Under the pieces are notes generated by a model. The model worked only from the letters and a program-made list of their open reading frames with translations. It was not told the DNA's origin and did no database searches. The position numbers and the translations under genes are program-made. DNA of 64,000 nt from Alcanivoracaceae bacterium (GTDB lineage: Bacteria > Pseudomonadota > Gammaproteobacteria > Pseudomonadales > Alcanivoracaceae): NCBI GenBank assembly GCA_002706085.1, contig PAJO01000056.1, forward strand, positions 1-64,000, given 5' to 3'. Every line of letters begins with the position of its first letter. The first letter of the stretch is position 1. Positions 24,242 to 32,669 of this stretch are shown piece by piece.

Positions 24242-25414
24242 CTAGATTTCCAACGCAAGACCGAGCGTTCCGGTGAAGTCATCTTTTTCCGGGGTAATGC
24301 CGTTGCTGTCCGGCTGGGGGCTCTCGATCCGCTTCCAGGTTCCTGAAAGACGCAAATCCAGCCGCTCGGTCAGATCCACATCGAGCGCCAGATAAAAATC
24401 GTGTTTGGCCCTGCCTGCCTTGCTCTCTGTCAGGGTCACCTGGTAATCCATTTCCAGCTCGATATTGTCCGTCAGATCCTGATCATAGAAGGCCCCCAAC
24501 AACACCGCGGGCGTCGACACTGTGCGGTCTTCACCAGGGGCCACATCCACATATTCGGTACGCTGATAACCCGGACCGATGGAAACCGACCAATCCAGTT
24601 TCGGGGTATCATAAATTTGATAACCCGCACCAAAACCGACCGTCCATTCAGCCTCACGGTTCTGAAAGGGGTCACGGTAATATTCCGCTTGTACCGGCCG
24701 AAAAAACCAACGATGACTGATGCGGTAATCATGCGTCAGACTGGCGGTATGGTTGTTCGCCAGCTCTTCTGATTCCGACTCGGAGTAGTTGCCGGTATAA
24801 CTCATCCGCGTGTTGTTTTTCACGGTGCGCCGCTTCAGCACCGTCTTGGCATTGGCATCCTTCTGCTCCACATTCCCGCTACGGAAATTGAAGCCCACCG
24901 AAATATCGGCGGTCCACAGATCAAATTCCCTGGGTGACGCGGTGGCAATTCCTACCACCCGCTCGAACGCCACCGGCTCACCACCAATGAGCAGCTTGCC
25001 CTTTTCTGTGGTCAGGCGGCCAAGCACGATCTCGCCCCCATCCAGTAGAACGGACATGGTGCGGCCCGTGCGGATATAGGCGACATCCTCCCAGTCGATG
25101 GAAATCAGATCGAAGTGATCACTGTCGATCTCGATGGCCTCGTCATTGAGCACCTTGAGCCGCCCCTTGATCCATTCGCCAGTATCCAGCTGGATCCAGT
25201 CCCATTGCTGGACATCAAACGAGGGGGGCTGCCAGATTTCCGGAGGGGTGCTAGCGGTATCGAAGGTCTGATCCGCAGCCAGGGCAGCCACCGGGCAAGC
25301 AGCCACAACAAAAGAGGCAGCCTGAACGGCTGCCCTTGCAGCTCGCCCGGAACGAAAACCGGGCGAGGAATGCCGGGCGGTTTTCACCGCCCGGTTATGT
25401 ACGACTTTTTTCAT
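24242..25414 (-). CDS. DUF481 family outer-membrane protein
   Basis: A 390-residue protein with a long N-terminus (basic, then AASFVVAACPVAALAADQ) consistent with a signal peptide. Residues about 60-150 form a small beta-rich domain (WIKGRLKVLNDEAIEIDSDH). The C-terminal ~240 residues are a DUF481-type beta-barrel (YTGNYSESESEELANNHTAS and alternating aromatics) ending LGLALEI. The ATG overlaps the TAA of glsA (TAATG), so its translation is coupled to the exported glutaminase. The long, Ala/Arg-rich leader is unusual; a later start cannot be excluded. Confidence 0.75.
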   Translation of the reverse strand: MKKVVHNRAVKTARHSSPGFRSGRAARAAVQAASFVVAACPVAALAADQTFDTASTPPEIWQPPSFDVQQWDWIQLDTGEWIKGRLKVLNDEAIEIDSDHFDLISIDWEDVAYIRTGRTMSVLLDGGEIVLGRLTTEKGKLLIGGEPVAFERVVGIATASPREFDLWTADISVGFNFRSGNVEQKDANAKTVLKRRTVKNNTRMSYTGNYSESESEELANNHTASLTHDYRISHRWFFRPVQAEYYRDPFQNREAEWTVGFGAGYQIYDTPKLDWSVSIGPGYQRTEYVDVAPGEDRTVSTPAVLLGAFYDQDLTDNIELEMDYQVTLTESKAGRAKHDFYLALDVDLTERLDLRLSGTWKRIESPQPDSNGITPEKDDFTGTLGLALEI

Positions 25415-26472
25415 TACTTACCGTAAGGTTTGGCCTCGTACGGGTTACCCCCCAGTGCCGCTGAAATATCGGCAATGGCCTTCTGGGCACGTACGCTGTT
25501 ACCGGCAGCATCCAGCGGCGGAGAAATGGCCGCAATACCGAACTTGCCAGGGGAAACCGCGATGATACCACCGCCAACACCACTCTTGGCAGGCAAACCG
25601 GTCTTGTACAGCCACTTGCCCGCATCATCATACAGGCCAGCAGTCGCCATCACCGCCAGGATTTCCGGCATATCTTCCGGCTTCACCAGCTGCTTGCCGG
25701 TGACCGGGTTGGTGCCTGCATTGGCCAACGTTGCAGCCATGGTGCCCAGGTCTTTGGCGTTCACACCCACAGAACACTGACGGGTATAAATGTCGGTGGC
25801 CTGCAGCGGGTCACCTTCAATGTGGCCATAGGCATACATCAGGTGAGCGATAGCCTGGTTACGCTGGTTGGTGTCCGCTTCGGATTTGTAGATATCTTCC
25901 AGCACGGTAAGTTCCCGGCCAGCAAAATCGCTGTAGTAGCCAAGAATCTTGTTCCAGATCTCATTGTAGCTCTTGCCCGAGACCATACTGGTGGAGGTAA
26001 TCGCACCGGCGTTCACCAGCGGGTTCATTTCATGGCCCTGGTGCTGCTCGATAGCGTAGATGGAATTGAATACCTGGCCGGTGGCATCCACACCCACATT
26101 CTTCGGCAAAGCATCAATCCCCTTCTCTTCAGTCACCTTGGCCATGGTGAAGACCTTGGAGATCGACTGGATAGATACTTCTGATTCAATATCGCCTACG
26201 GTGTAGACCTTGCCATCCACCGTGACCAGGACGATGCCGAAGATATTGGAATCCACCTTGGCCAGCGCCGGGATGTAATCCGCATTGGCGCCTTCCTTCA
26301 GGCCCTTGTACTTGTCATAGGCCTTTTTCAAGGCATCGTTGATATTTTTCTCGGTCAACTTGCTGTCCACCGGCGAGGCCGCCGGTGCATCTGCTTCCGC
26401 CGAGCAGCTGGCGCTGGCCATCGCCAGCATTCCAGCGAACATCAGACTGAAAAACTTACGCGAATATTGCAT
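25414..26472 (-). CDS. glsA: Exported glutaminase A
   Basis: A 352-residue serine-dependent glutaminase that converts glutamine to glutamate and ammonia. The catalytic SxxK is in SIQSISKVF, and family motifs FNSIYAIEQH, NPLVNAGAI and GVGGGIIAVSPGKFGIAAIS are present. Unlike the usual cytoplasmic enzyme it carries an N-terminal export signal (KFFSLMFAGMLAMASASCSA), probably a lipoprotein signal with Cys near residue 23 and an Ala/Pro/Glu linker. It lies between a DcaP-like porin gene and a DUF481 gene in one direction, suggesting a periplasmic amino-acid scavenging unit. GGGAG precedes the ATG. Confidence 0.93.
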   Translation of the reverse strand: MQYSRKFFSLMFAGMLAMASASCSAEADAPAASPVDSKLTEKNINDALKKAYDKYKGLKEGANADYIPALAKVDSNIFGIVLVTVDGKVYTVGDIESEVSIQSISKVFTMAKVTEEKGIDALPKNVGVDATGQVFNSIYAIEQHQGHEMNPLVNAGAITSTSMVSGKSYNEIWNKILGYYSDFAGRELTVLEDIYKSEADTNQRNQAIAHLMYAYGHIEGDPLQATDIYTRQCSVGVNAKDLGTMAATLANAGTNPVTGKQLVKPEDMPEILAVMATAGLYDDAGKWLYKTGLPAKSGVGGGIIAVSPGKFGIAAISPPLDAAGNSVRAQKAIADISAALGGNPYEAKPYGK

Positions 26473-26504
26473 TGCTCATGCTCCCTCTGAGTGAGTCGTT
26501 GTTC

Positions 26505-27689
26505 TTACAGCAGGTTGCCGCTGGAAAAACTGTATTTGACGCTGAACTGCACACGGCGGTCATAGCCGGTGGTGCCATCATTGGCGGTACGTTTGCCGAA
26601 CAGGTACTCCATCCCCATCATCACTTTGTCGTTGGGGGTATGCAGCAAGTTCACAGAGGCATATTCACCCTTCTCAAAAGCATCCGCAGTCTGGAAATCC
26701 ATATTGTCGATTTCTGTAGAGCTGTAGCCGAACGAAGTGCTGTAGGCATCGTTCCAGTAGTGATCGTAGTAGGCGATGATGCCGGTAAGCGGCACGGCTT
26801 TGTAATCCGGATCTGCCGCATCACCATCCGGCGCCATATCGACACCGCCATCATTCATGTAATTGGAAATACCGTTACCGTGAACCACACCCAGAATGAT
26901 GCGATCTTTTTCGAACATATTGATGGTGGATGTCAGATTGACCCCCCAACCCAGTTCGCTGTCATCGGGGCTGCCATCGTTGCCACCGGGGGAGTCATAA
27001 CCGACCTGGCGCAGGATACCCGCCACCTGGAAATGGCCCCAATCACCAACCTGACGGAAGTGGGCAGTAATATCCGGGTATTCATCGTCACCTGAGGTAT
27101 TAGGATCCTGATCGGGCCCTGTCGTATCCTGGCCACTATCCACACCACTACCCGGATTCTCGATAGCCACCGCAAAGGTGGAATCACCGCTCACCGGAGT
27201 CCAGCGAATCTGGGGATTTCGCAGGAACACCATCCCGGACGGCCCCCAGTAATCGATCACGTTGGGGAAGACATCACCGTCCATAAAAACACTGTTGGTC
27301 TGCCCGGCAAGAATGGATTTCCACTCACCATAGGCATGGCGAAGACGAATCGTGGTCTGACCCTCATCCGCGCCGACACCAAACATATCGAACTCGAATT
27401 TGGTGGTCAGCTCGCTATCACCGGCCATGGTGCTGGCGTTTACGCCCAGACGGCTCTGACGAACACTCAACACGGCCTGACCATCACTGCCCACGGCGTC
27501 CTGGTCGTAAGGAATACGCCCGGGCCTCAAGGTGTCCTCCCACTCGGGAGTCACACGATCAAAACCCTGCACATAATCCACCATGCCAAAGCCATACACT
27601 TCGAAAGAGGAATCTGCCACAGCAGTCAGAGGGGCCAGCAGCAGCGCTGCACCGAGGCCACGGAGAGGAATCGTCGTACCCATAGTCAT
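26505..27689 (-). CDS. DcaP-like trimeric outer-membrane porin
   Basis: A 394-residue protein with a signal peptide ending VADSS. The start FEVYGFGMVDYVQGF and the blocks VRQSRLGVNAST and LRHAYGEWKSILAGQTNSVF are typical of DcaP-family porins of Acinetobacter and Alcanivorax, which carry dicarboxylates or other acids. An acidic loop with DSGQDTTGPDQDPNTSGDDE lies near residue 190. The C-terminus FSVKYSF..GNLL is barrel-like. It is first in a three-gene run with glsA and the DUF481 gene; the 32-bp gap to glsA suggests an operon. Confidence 0.82.
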   Translation of the reverse strand: MTMGTTIPLRGLGAALLLAPLTAVADSSFEVYGFGMVDYVQGFDRVTPEWEDTLRPGRIPYDQDAVGSDGQAVLSVRQSRLGVNASTMAGDSELTTKFEFDMFGVGADEGQTTIRLRHAYGEWKSILAGQTNSVFMDGDVFPNVIDYWGPSGMVFLRNPQIRWTPVSGDSTFAVAIENPGSGVDSGQDTTGPDQDPNTSGDDEYPDITAHFRQVGDWGHFQVAGILRQVGYDSPGGNDGSPDDSELGWGVNLTSTINMFEKDRIILGVVHGNGISNYMNDGGVDMAPDGDAADPDYKAVPLTGIIAYYDHYWNDAYSTSFGYSSTEIDNMDFQTADAFEKGEYASVNLLHTPNDKVMMGMEYLFGKRTANDGTTGYDRRVQFSVKYSFSSGNLL

Positions 27690-27980
27690 GCATCCCTGTC
27701 TGTTCTTGTTGCCGCAACGTCATCCCTGTTGCCGGAACCCGTCGCACTCCCAAGCGGTTTTTGCTAATTGGTCCGACTGTGATATGAACACATTATCAAT
27801 ATCGAGTCACGAGGCTGACACGCCTGTATCGCAATTCAATGACAACACCATCACACTACCTTCACGCGAACCTGAAAATTCTTATTGCAGGAGTGCAAAA
27901 AAACCGTCGTAAAGGTGACTCGCCATGAGGGAAAAATAGAACGATTTCGTCGTCATTACAGGAGCCTAAAAAAAAACGAC

Positions 27981-28811
27981 ATGAGTATTCTGCAGCTTCC
28001 TCACGCCCGACCGGATGCTATCCTGATGGACTGGCATGCCACCCTTGTCGACACCCACGACGCGATGTATCACGCTGTAGATGATGTCTTGCCTCACCTT
28101 GAAGAACTGGACCTCTGGGATCGACTGCTGGATCCCGATGATTCCAAAACCATAGAAGATGCAAAGCTTCTGATGTACGTCAAGGATCATCACCGGCTTC
28201 ACCCCAAGATTGTGGCTCAGCGAAAAATTTCCCGGACTGACATTTTTGAGGTGCTTTTTGGCAGCGATCAGGAAGCCAAAGCCCGCGCGCACCAGGCATT
28301 TGATTCGGCTTACAAAAAATACGTTCAGGAAGTCCACCCGCTGGAACCGGACATACGCCGACAACTCGAGCGCATTCGTGCCATCCATATTCGCACAGGC
28401 CTTATCTCCAACCGCAAACGGGATTTCCTGGAGCACGAACTGGCGCTGGTCGATGGTACTGGCTGGGAAGACCTGTTTGACACTGTGGTCTGTGGCAGCG
28501 ATGTGGCACGCCGCAAACCCGCGCCAGATATGCTGCTTGAAGCGCTGAAAAAACTTCAACTGCCTGCCGATGAACGCTGCTGGTACCTTGGCGACAGCAC
28601 CACCGACGTAATCGCTGCCAAAGAAGCAGGAATCACCTCGATTTTCTATAATGGCGCGGGCTGGCCACAACCCTGGCTGGACAAGATTTTTCCGGATACC
28701 ACCAAACACCCCCATCGACCGGATGCCGTAGTGAGCAGCATTGCCGAACTGGCGGACCTGGCCCGACACCTGCTTGCTCAACACAAGAGGGTAATCCGGG
28801 CGAAATCCTGA
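27981..28811 (+). CDS. HAD-superfamily hydrolase
   Basis: A 276-residue HAD protein. Motif I is ILMDWHATLVDT: the nucleophile Asp is present, but the second Asp of the usual DxD is His. Motif II is GLISNRK, the Lys of motif III is in RRKPAPDML, and motif IV is YLGDSTTDVIAAKEAG. An alpha-helical cap spans about residues 30-130. Phosphatase activity on small phosphates is the family expectation; the altered motif I may change chemistry. I start at the ATG at 27981; the GGAG upstream is about 16 bases away, across an A9 run, so translation may be weak or start elsewhere. Confidence 0.8.
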   Translation: MSILQLPHARPDAILMDWHATLVDTHDAMYHAVDDVLPHLEELDLWDRLLDPDDSKTIEDAKLLMYVKDHHRLHPKIVAQRKISRTDIFEVLFGSDQEAKARAHQAFDSAYKKYVQEVHPLEPDIRRQLERIRAIHIRTGLISNRKRDFLEHELALVDGTGWEDLFDTVVCGSDVARRKPAPDMLLEALKKLQLPADERCWYLGDSTTDVIAAKEAGITSIFYNGAGWPQPWLDKIFPDTTKHPHRPDAVVSSIAELADLARHLLAQHKRVIRAKS

Positions 28812-28897
28812 CCCACAGAAGGATTGGCCCAGTTGCACACGTTCTTCGGCCCCTTTAATGGTACATTCGTGCCAACGAAACGCCACAGGACCGCACA

Positions 28898-30310
28898 ATG
28901 AGCCAGCCTCGCCTTCATGTTTTTACCGACGATGCCCTGGGCACCAGCGATGCCACCGCACTCGCACAACAACTGGCGCAAGGCAGCGTCAGCGCCACGG
29001 AGGTAACCGAAGCGGCAATTGCGCGGCTTGAGCGGGCTGCACCACTGAACGGATTGACCTTGGCGGCATTCGATAACGCACGTCGGCTCGCAAAAGATAA
29101 CGCGTTCAGCGGCCGCTTTGCAGGCGTTCCCAGCCTGATCAAAGACAATATCGATATACAAGGACTTCCGACTCTCCATGGCAGTGCCGCCATGGGACGC
29201 AAGCCCATGAAGAAAACCAGCATCCTGGCCAAACAATACCTGGCCCAGGGCTTCAACTTGCTGGGCAAAAGCAGTCTGCCTGCGTTTGGGTTCACCGCCT
29301 CCACGGAAATGGCTCACACCCCTTCAACCCGCAACCCCTGGCACCTGGCCCACTCTGCCGGAGGCTCATCAGGCGGCAGCGCGGCCCTGGTGGCCGCCGG
29401 CGCCGTTCCCATCGCCCACGGCAATGATGGCGGCGGCTCAATTCGTATTCCCGCCGCCGCCTGTGGCCTGGTGGGACTCAAATGCACCCGCGGCAGACTG
29501 GTGACCCAGGAAGCCGGTAAAGCCCTGCCGATCAATATCATCAGTGATGGTGTGCTGACCCGCACCGTGCGCGACACGGCCAATTTTTTTGCCGAAGCGG
29601 AAATCAGCTATCGCAATCGAAAACTCCCGCCCATTGGTCAGATCAGTGGCCCGGGGAAACAGCGCCTGCACATCGGCTTGATGGTGGACTCCATCGCCGG
29701 CGACCCGACCTGCGCGCAAACCCGCCTTGCGGTAGAGGCCACAGCCAAACGCCTGTCGGACCTCGGGCACCATGTAGATGTGGCACAGATTGATCTGCCG
29801 CAACGCTTCGTGGACGACTTTCTTCTGTACTGGGCCATGCTGGCCTTTTTTGTCAGCAAGTTTGGTCGCGTGCTGTTCCCGCAGGGATTCGACCGGAAGC
29901 AACTGGACCCGCTGACCCTCGGCCTTGCCCGTTATTATCAGCAACGCTTCCTGAAGACCCCGGGCATGCTGCGGCAGCTCCGCAAGAGCCAGGCCCATTA
30001 CGCCGAAGTCTTCAGCCAGTTTGATGTGATGCTGACACCGGTACTCGCTCACACCACACCTGAGCTGGGTTATCTGGGCCCCGCTGTCGACTTCGACACC
30101 CAACTGGAACGCCTGCTGCGCTATACCACCTTCACCCCGGCCAACAATGCGGCAGGCAGCCCCGCCATCTCCCTGCCGCTGGGACAAGCAGAAAACGGTT
30201 TGCCCATTGGCGTTCAGCTCAATGGACGCCACGGCGACGAACGCACCCTGCTGGAACTGGCGTTTGAACTGGAAGCAGCGCAACCGTTCCGTCGCCTTGA
30301 TCAGGTTTGA
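28898..30310 (+). CDS. Amidase, amidase-signature family
   Basis: A 470-residue amidase. The catalytic Lys is in SLIKDNIDI, the cis-Ser in AGGSSGGSAA and the nucleophile Ser in GNDGGGSIRIPAA, in the usual order and spacing. These enzymes hydrolyse amide bonds to acid and ammonia; GatA of the aminoacyl-tRNA amidotransferase is in the same family, but there are no gatB/gatC neighbours and the C-terminal half is typical of stand-alone amidases. AGGACCGCACA precedes the ATG. Cytoplasmic; substrate unknown. Confidence 0.9.
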   Translation: MSQPRLHVFTDDALGTSDATALAQQLAQGSVSATEVTEAAIARLERAAPLNGLTLAAFDNARRLAKDNAFSGRFAGVPSLIKDNIDIQGLPTLHGSAAMGRKPMKKTSILAKQYLAQGFNLLGKSSLPAFGFTASTEMAHTPSTRNPWHLAHSAGGSSGGSAALVAAGAVPIAHGNDGGGSIRIPAAACGLVGLKCTRGRLVTQEAGKALPINIISDGVLTRTVRDTANFFAEAEISYRNRKLPPIGQISGPGKQRLHIGLMVDSIAGDPTCAQTRLAVEATAKRLSDLGHHVDVAQIDLPQRFVDDFLLYWAMLAFFVSKFGRVLFPQGFDRKQLDPLTLGLARYYQQRFLKTPGMLRQLRKSQAHYAEVFSQFDVMLTPVLAHTTPELGYLGPAVDFDTQLERLLRYTTFTPANNAAGSPAISLPLGQAENGLPIGVQLNGRHGDERTLLELAFELEAAQPFRRLDQV

Positions 30311-30921
30311 GGAGCCCACCCTCGTACAGGAACCGCACGGGGCTCTACACAACACGCGAGCCCCCATATCTGGCCGATCCCCTCATGCGCGGCACCGCTC
30401 GTGCGTTCGGCTTTTTTATCATCAAGGTGCTGGATTGAAGACGCCAGGAAGGCGAAAACCCATGCGGGCCCATTCAGCGAGCGCAGGAAAATCTGGTCGC
30501 CGGAAAACGTCGACCCTGCTGTTGGCCCGGCTGCCCACACCGGGAACGTACCGGCAAAGCGTAGCCGAAAAGCGGAAGCACGACCGGCCGCAAGCAGAGC
30601 GATTAGCGAACGCTTACACACCAGGCGCCAGCAAAGTGAGGGCTTTCCTGTTTTCAACGGAACGCCGCCTTCCAGACACACGCCCCTTTGCAATTCTCTT
30701 TATAATCAAGCACTTTGCTGTTATCCAACCCGGAAATTCCCGCCAGGAGCTATAAGGAAGCTTCTATATAACTCCGTGTAGGAAATTTGCCATTACTCCA
30801 TAGCCTGTTGATATGGCAGGATTTTATCGGACGGGAAGCGACTGCGGTTCCGGAGTTATATAGAACCGAGTTATATGGAACGTTCTAATTAATACGCTGT
30901 TAAAAGGTAAAGGAAGGGGCC
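30311..30921. other. Long non-coding stretch with inverted-repeat element
   Basis: No convincing gene. A weak hairpin followed by a T6 run near 30386-30418 may terminate the amidase transcript. A perfect 15-bp inverted repeat (TTCTATATAACTCCG at 30762-30776, its complement at 30851-30865) encloses 74 bp, and related AGTTATATGGAACG follows. The right part is AT-rich and leads into a set of small orphan ORFs. A second end of a small mobile unit or a recombination site is possible. Confidence 0.4.
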
Positions 30922-31134
30922 ATGGAAGTTATCGGAATTGTGGCCGTAATAGTTGTTGCGATATTCATTAATGGTCTTGTCGCAAAGGTAGAAGACGGAT
31001 CACCTGGCGGAGTTGAAAACCGCGAAGGGAGCTGGAAGAAGTCTCTTTTGAAGCCAAAGGCTCATCAAGTAGTAATTTGGTTGGCCGGGATGCTAGTGAT
31101 CGTGTGGCTGGCATACCTTTGGGACACAAAGTGA
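30922..31134 (+). CDS. Small membrane protein, hypothetical
   Basis: A 70-residue protein with two predicted membrane segments: VIGIVAVIVVAIFINGLVA at the start and VVIWLAGMLVIVWLAYLW near the end. A charged loop with KVEDGSPGGVENREGSWKKS joins them. AAGGAAGGGGCC precedes the ATG. Its stop is two bases before an attC-like sequence, as in an integron gene cassette. No family recognised. Confidence 0.6.
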   Translation: MEVIGIVAVIVVAIFINGLVAKVEDGSPGGVENREGSWKKSLLKPKAHQVVIWLAGMLVIVWLAYLWDTK

Positions 31135-31135
31135 A

Positions 31136-31188
31136 TTTTTAACAAGAAGCAGCAGGCCGACCTTCGGCGGCTGTGCTGGGCGTTAGGA
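31136..31188 (+). repeat. attC-like recombination site candidate
   Basis: TTTTTAAC at the left and GTTAGGA at the right match the outer R''/R' boxes of integron attC sites (core GTTRRRY and its complement), and the inner arms AGCAGCAGGCCG / CGGCTGTGCTGG pair imperfectly around TTCG. It lies exactly between the stop of one small ORF and the start of the next, seven bases away. No integrase is present. Support is from layout and box matches only. Confidence 0.45.
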
Positions 31189-31193
31189 GCCCT

Positions 31194-31487
31194 ATGAGCG
31201 GCGATCAAAGACATGTCTATCAAGGAAGTGATTGGCCAGAGTACGAGGATGTACTAGTGGGGAATCGCGAGGGCCTTGAAACTCTTCGTATTGCTATCGA
31301 TGAGGCGATCGAAAATGGAGATTCACGTATCCACATGGGTGAGTTTGTGGGTGTTCGTTGTCTCGAAACATCGTTTTTTGAATCGCAGAAAAATGGTAAT
31401 ACCCGAGGTTCGAGAATCGCTTTCACACTCATAGGTTTAGCGTTTATCGCTACTGTGGTTATTGTATGGTTGGCAGCGTCATCTTAA
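31194..31487 (+). CDS. Hypothetical protein with C-terminal membrane anchor
   Basis: A 97-residue protein. The first 65 residues are polar (YQGSDWPEYEDVLVGNREGL), and residues about 73-95 form a membrane segment (IAFTLIGLAFIATVVIVWLA). The ATG at 31194 is seven bases after the attC-like site; the GTTAGGAGCC stretch serves as ribosome site, as is common for cassette genes. No family recognised. Confidence 0.55.
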   Translation: MSGDQRHVYQGSDWPEYEDVLVGNREGLETLRIAIDEAIENGDSRIHMGEFVGVRCLETSFFESQKNGNTRGSRIAFTLIGLAFIATVVIVWLAASS

Positions 31488-31549
31488 GCGAAAAAATACA
31501 GTAACCATAATTAAATGATAACTTATTCAAACATGACTTCGGGGAAATC

Positions 31550-31990
31550 GTGAAGATCATCGGTTACCTGATTGGCGGAGCCTTTCTGGTCATAACTCTA
31601 CTCGGGCCAGCCATCGGCTTGTATCTGGTATCAAAGGATACCGTCGCTGCATGGCGCTATAGCGGGACCGAACAGGCCCAAATCATTGATTGCCGATCTT
31701 TTCGGGCAGGCGGCCAGAATTCACGATACAACCGTGTTCCCGTTGTGCGGCGGCCTTCTGGAAAAACACTCTCCGGAACGGTGGATGAAATACGCTACTT
31801 CTGGGAATGTGATAACCAGATCGGCACCACCGTTGAAGTGATTTACGATACCAACAACCCTGACAACGCCAAGATCAATACTTTTTTGGAGATGTGGTTT
31901 CTGCCCATCGTTATCGGGGCCGTTAACTTGATCTGGTACGCTGCAGTGATTGTCGGTTATGCCAGAAAATATCGAACCCGAAATCAATGA
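31550..31990 (+). CDS. Membrane protein, DUF3592-like
   Basis: A 146-residue protein starting at GTG with GGGGA upstream. Two membrane segments flank an extracytoplasmic domain: residues 5-27 (GYLIGGAFLVITLLGPAIGL) and 115-137 (WFLPIVIGAVNLIWYAAVIV). The middle (EQAQIIDCRSFRAGGQNSRY ... VEVIYDTNNPDNAKINTFLE) follows the DUF3592 pattern, including V-YDP/TNNP-A. Function unknown. It is the third of a run of small membrane-protein genes with unusual composition. Confidence 0.6.
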   Translation: MKIIGYLIGGAFLVITLLGPAIGLYLVSKDTVAAWRYSGTEQAQIIDCRSFRAGGQNSRYNRVPVVRRPSGKTLSGTVDEIRYFWECDNQIGTTVEVIYDTNNPDNAKINTFLEMWFLPIVIGAVNLIWYAAVIVGYARKYRTRNQ

Positions 31991-32031
31991 CATAATTGCC
32001 TGTAAGACCGGCAGCGTTAAAAGGAAACATC

Positions 32032-32487
32032 ATGAAGGGATTGCTTTCACTTTTATTGTTTTGCCTGTGTGCTGTGGCGTGGTCATCCGGTATCTACCGG
32101 TGGGTAGACGATCAGGGCAATGTCCACTTTTCTGACTCACCTTCCGAGGCGCATGCCTCGGAGAGTTTGAAGCTCAAAATCAACACCTTTGAAAGCGTCA
32201 CCTACGACAGTCTCTCCGTTGAACTGCCACCGTCTGAAAAACGCCATAGGGTTGTCATGTACTCCGCCACCTGGTGTGGCGTGTGCACAAAGGCAAGACG
32301 CTATTTCGAAGCCAATAACATTGGCTTTACCGAATACGATGTTGAAACCAGCCAAACAGGAAAAGCCGGATTTGAAAAGCTGAACGGGAAGGGCGTACCC
32401 ATCATTCTGGTCGGCGACAAGCGCATGAATGGTTTCAGCGCCGCTATTTTTGAGACGCTCTATCAAAAGCCCTCATCACATCGTTAG
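32032..32487 (+). CDS. DUF4124-glutaredoxin fusion, exported
   Basis: A 151-residue protein: signal peptide (LLSLLLFCLCAVAWSSG), a DUF4124 segment (IYRWVDDQGNVHFSDSPSE, residues 21-40) and a C-terminal glutaredoxin-like domain. The latter carries a CxxC active site (YSATWCGVCTKARRYF) and the cis-Pro region GKGVPIILVGD. It is probably a periplasmic thiol-disulfide protein; the redox partner is unknown. AAAAGGAAAC precedes the ATG at 32032. DUF4124 plus glutaredoxin fusions are known in marine gammaproteobacteria. Confidence 0.82.
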   Translation: MKGLLSLLLFCLCAVAWSSGIYRWVDDQGNVHFSDSPSEAHASESLKLKINTFESVTYDSLSVELPPSEKRHRVVMYSATWCGVCTKARRYFEANNIGFTEYDVETSQTGKAGFEKLNGKGVPIILVGDKRMNGFSAAIFETLYQKPSSHR

Positions 32488-32546
32488 CTGAATCTTTCAC
32501 CATAGCCCTTACGCTCACGTTTCCGACCCTTCTGCCAGCTGACGAT

Positions 32547-32659
32547 AGTTAACAGTGAATAGTGAACAGCGAAAACAAAAAAGGCCACCACCCGATTGGG
32601 TGCGGCCTTTATCATTCCTGCCTGAAAAGTGCTCACACACGCGCTATTCACTGTTAACT
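32547..32659. repeat. Nested inverted-repeat element containing a bidirectional terminator
   Basis: A perfect 16-16 bp inverted repeat (AGTTAACAGTGAATAG and its complement) encloses 80 bp. Inside, at 32577-32612, AAAGGCC..CCACCC-GATT-GGGTG.GGCCTTT forms a terminator-like hairpin with A and T runs on either side. It separates the glutaredoxin-like gene from the convergent mmsB. Confidence 0.65.
32577..32612. terminator. Bidirectional rho-independent terminator
   Basis: Stem AAAGGCC / GGCCTTT continued by CACCC / GGGTG with small bulges and loop GATT; A run on the left and T run on the right. It lies between two convergent genes, which it can serve on both strands. Confidence 0.65.
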
Positions 32660-32669
32660 GTCTTACGCC

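Noticed and set aside
31488-31549. Second attC site between the second and third small ORFs
   Set aside because: No GTTRRRY/RYYYAAC pair with inner complementary arms could be found there.
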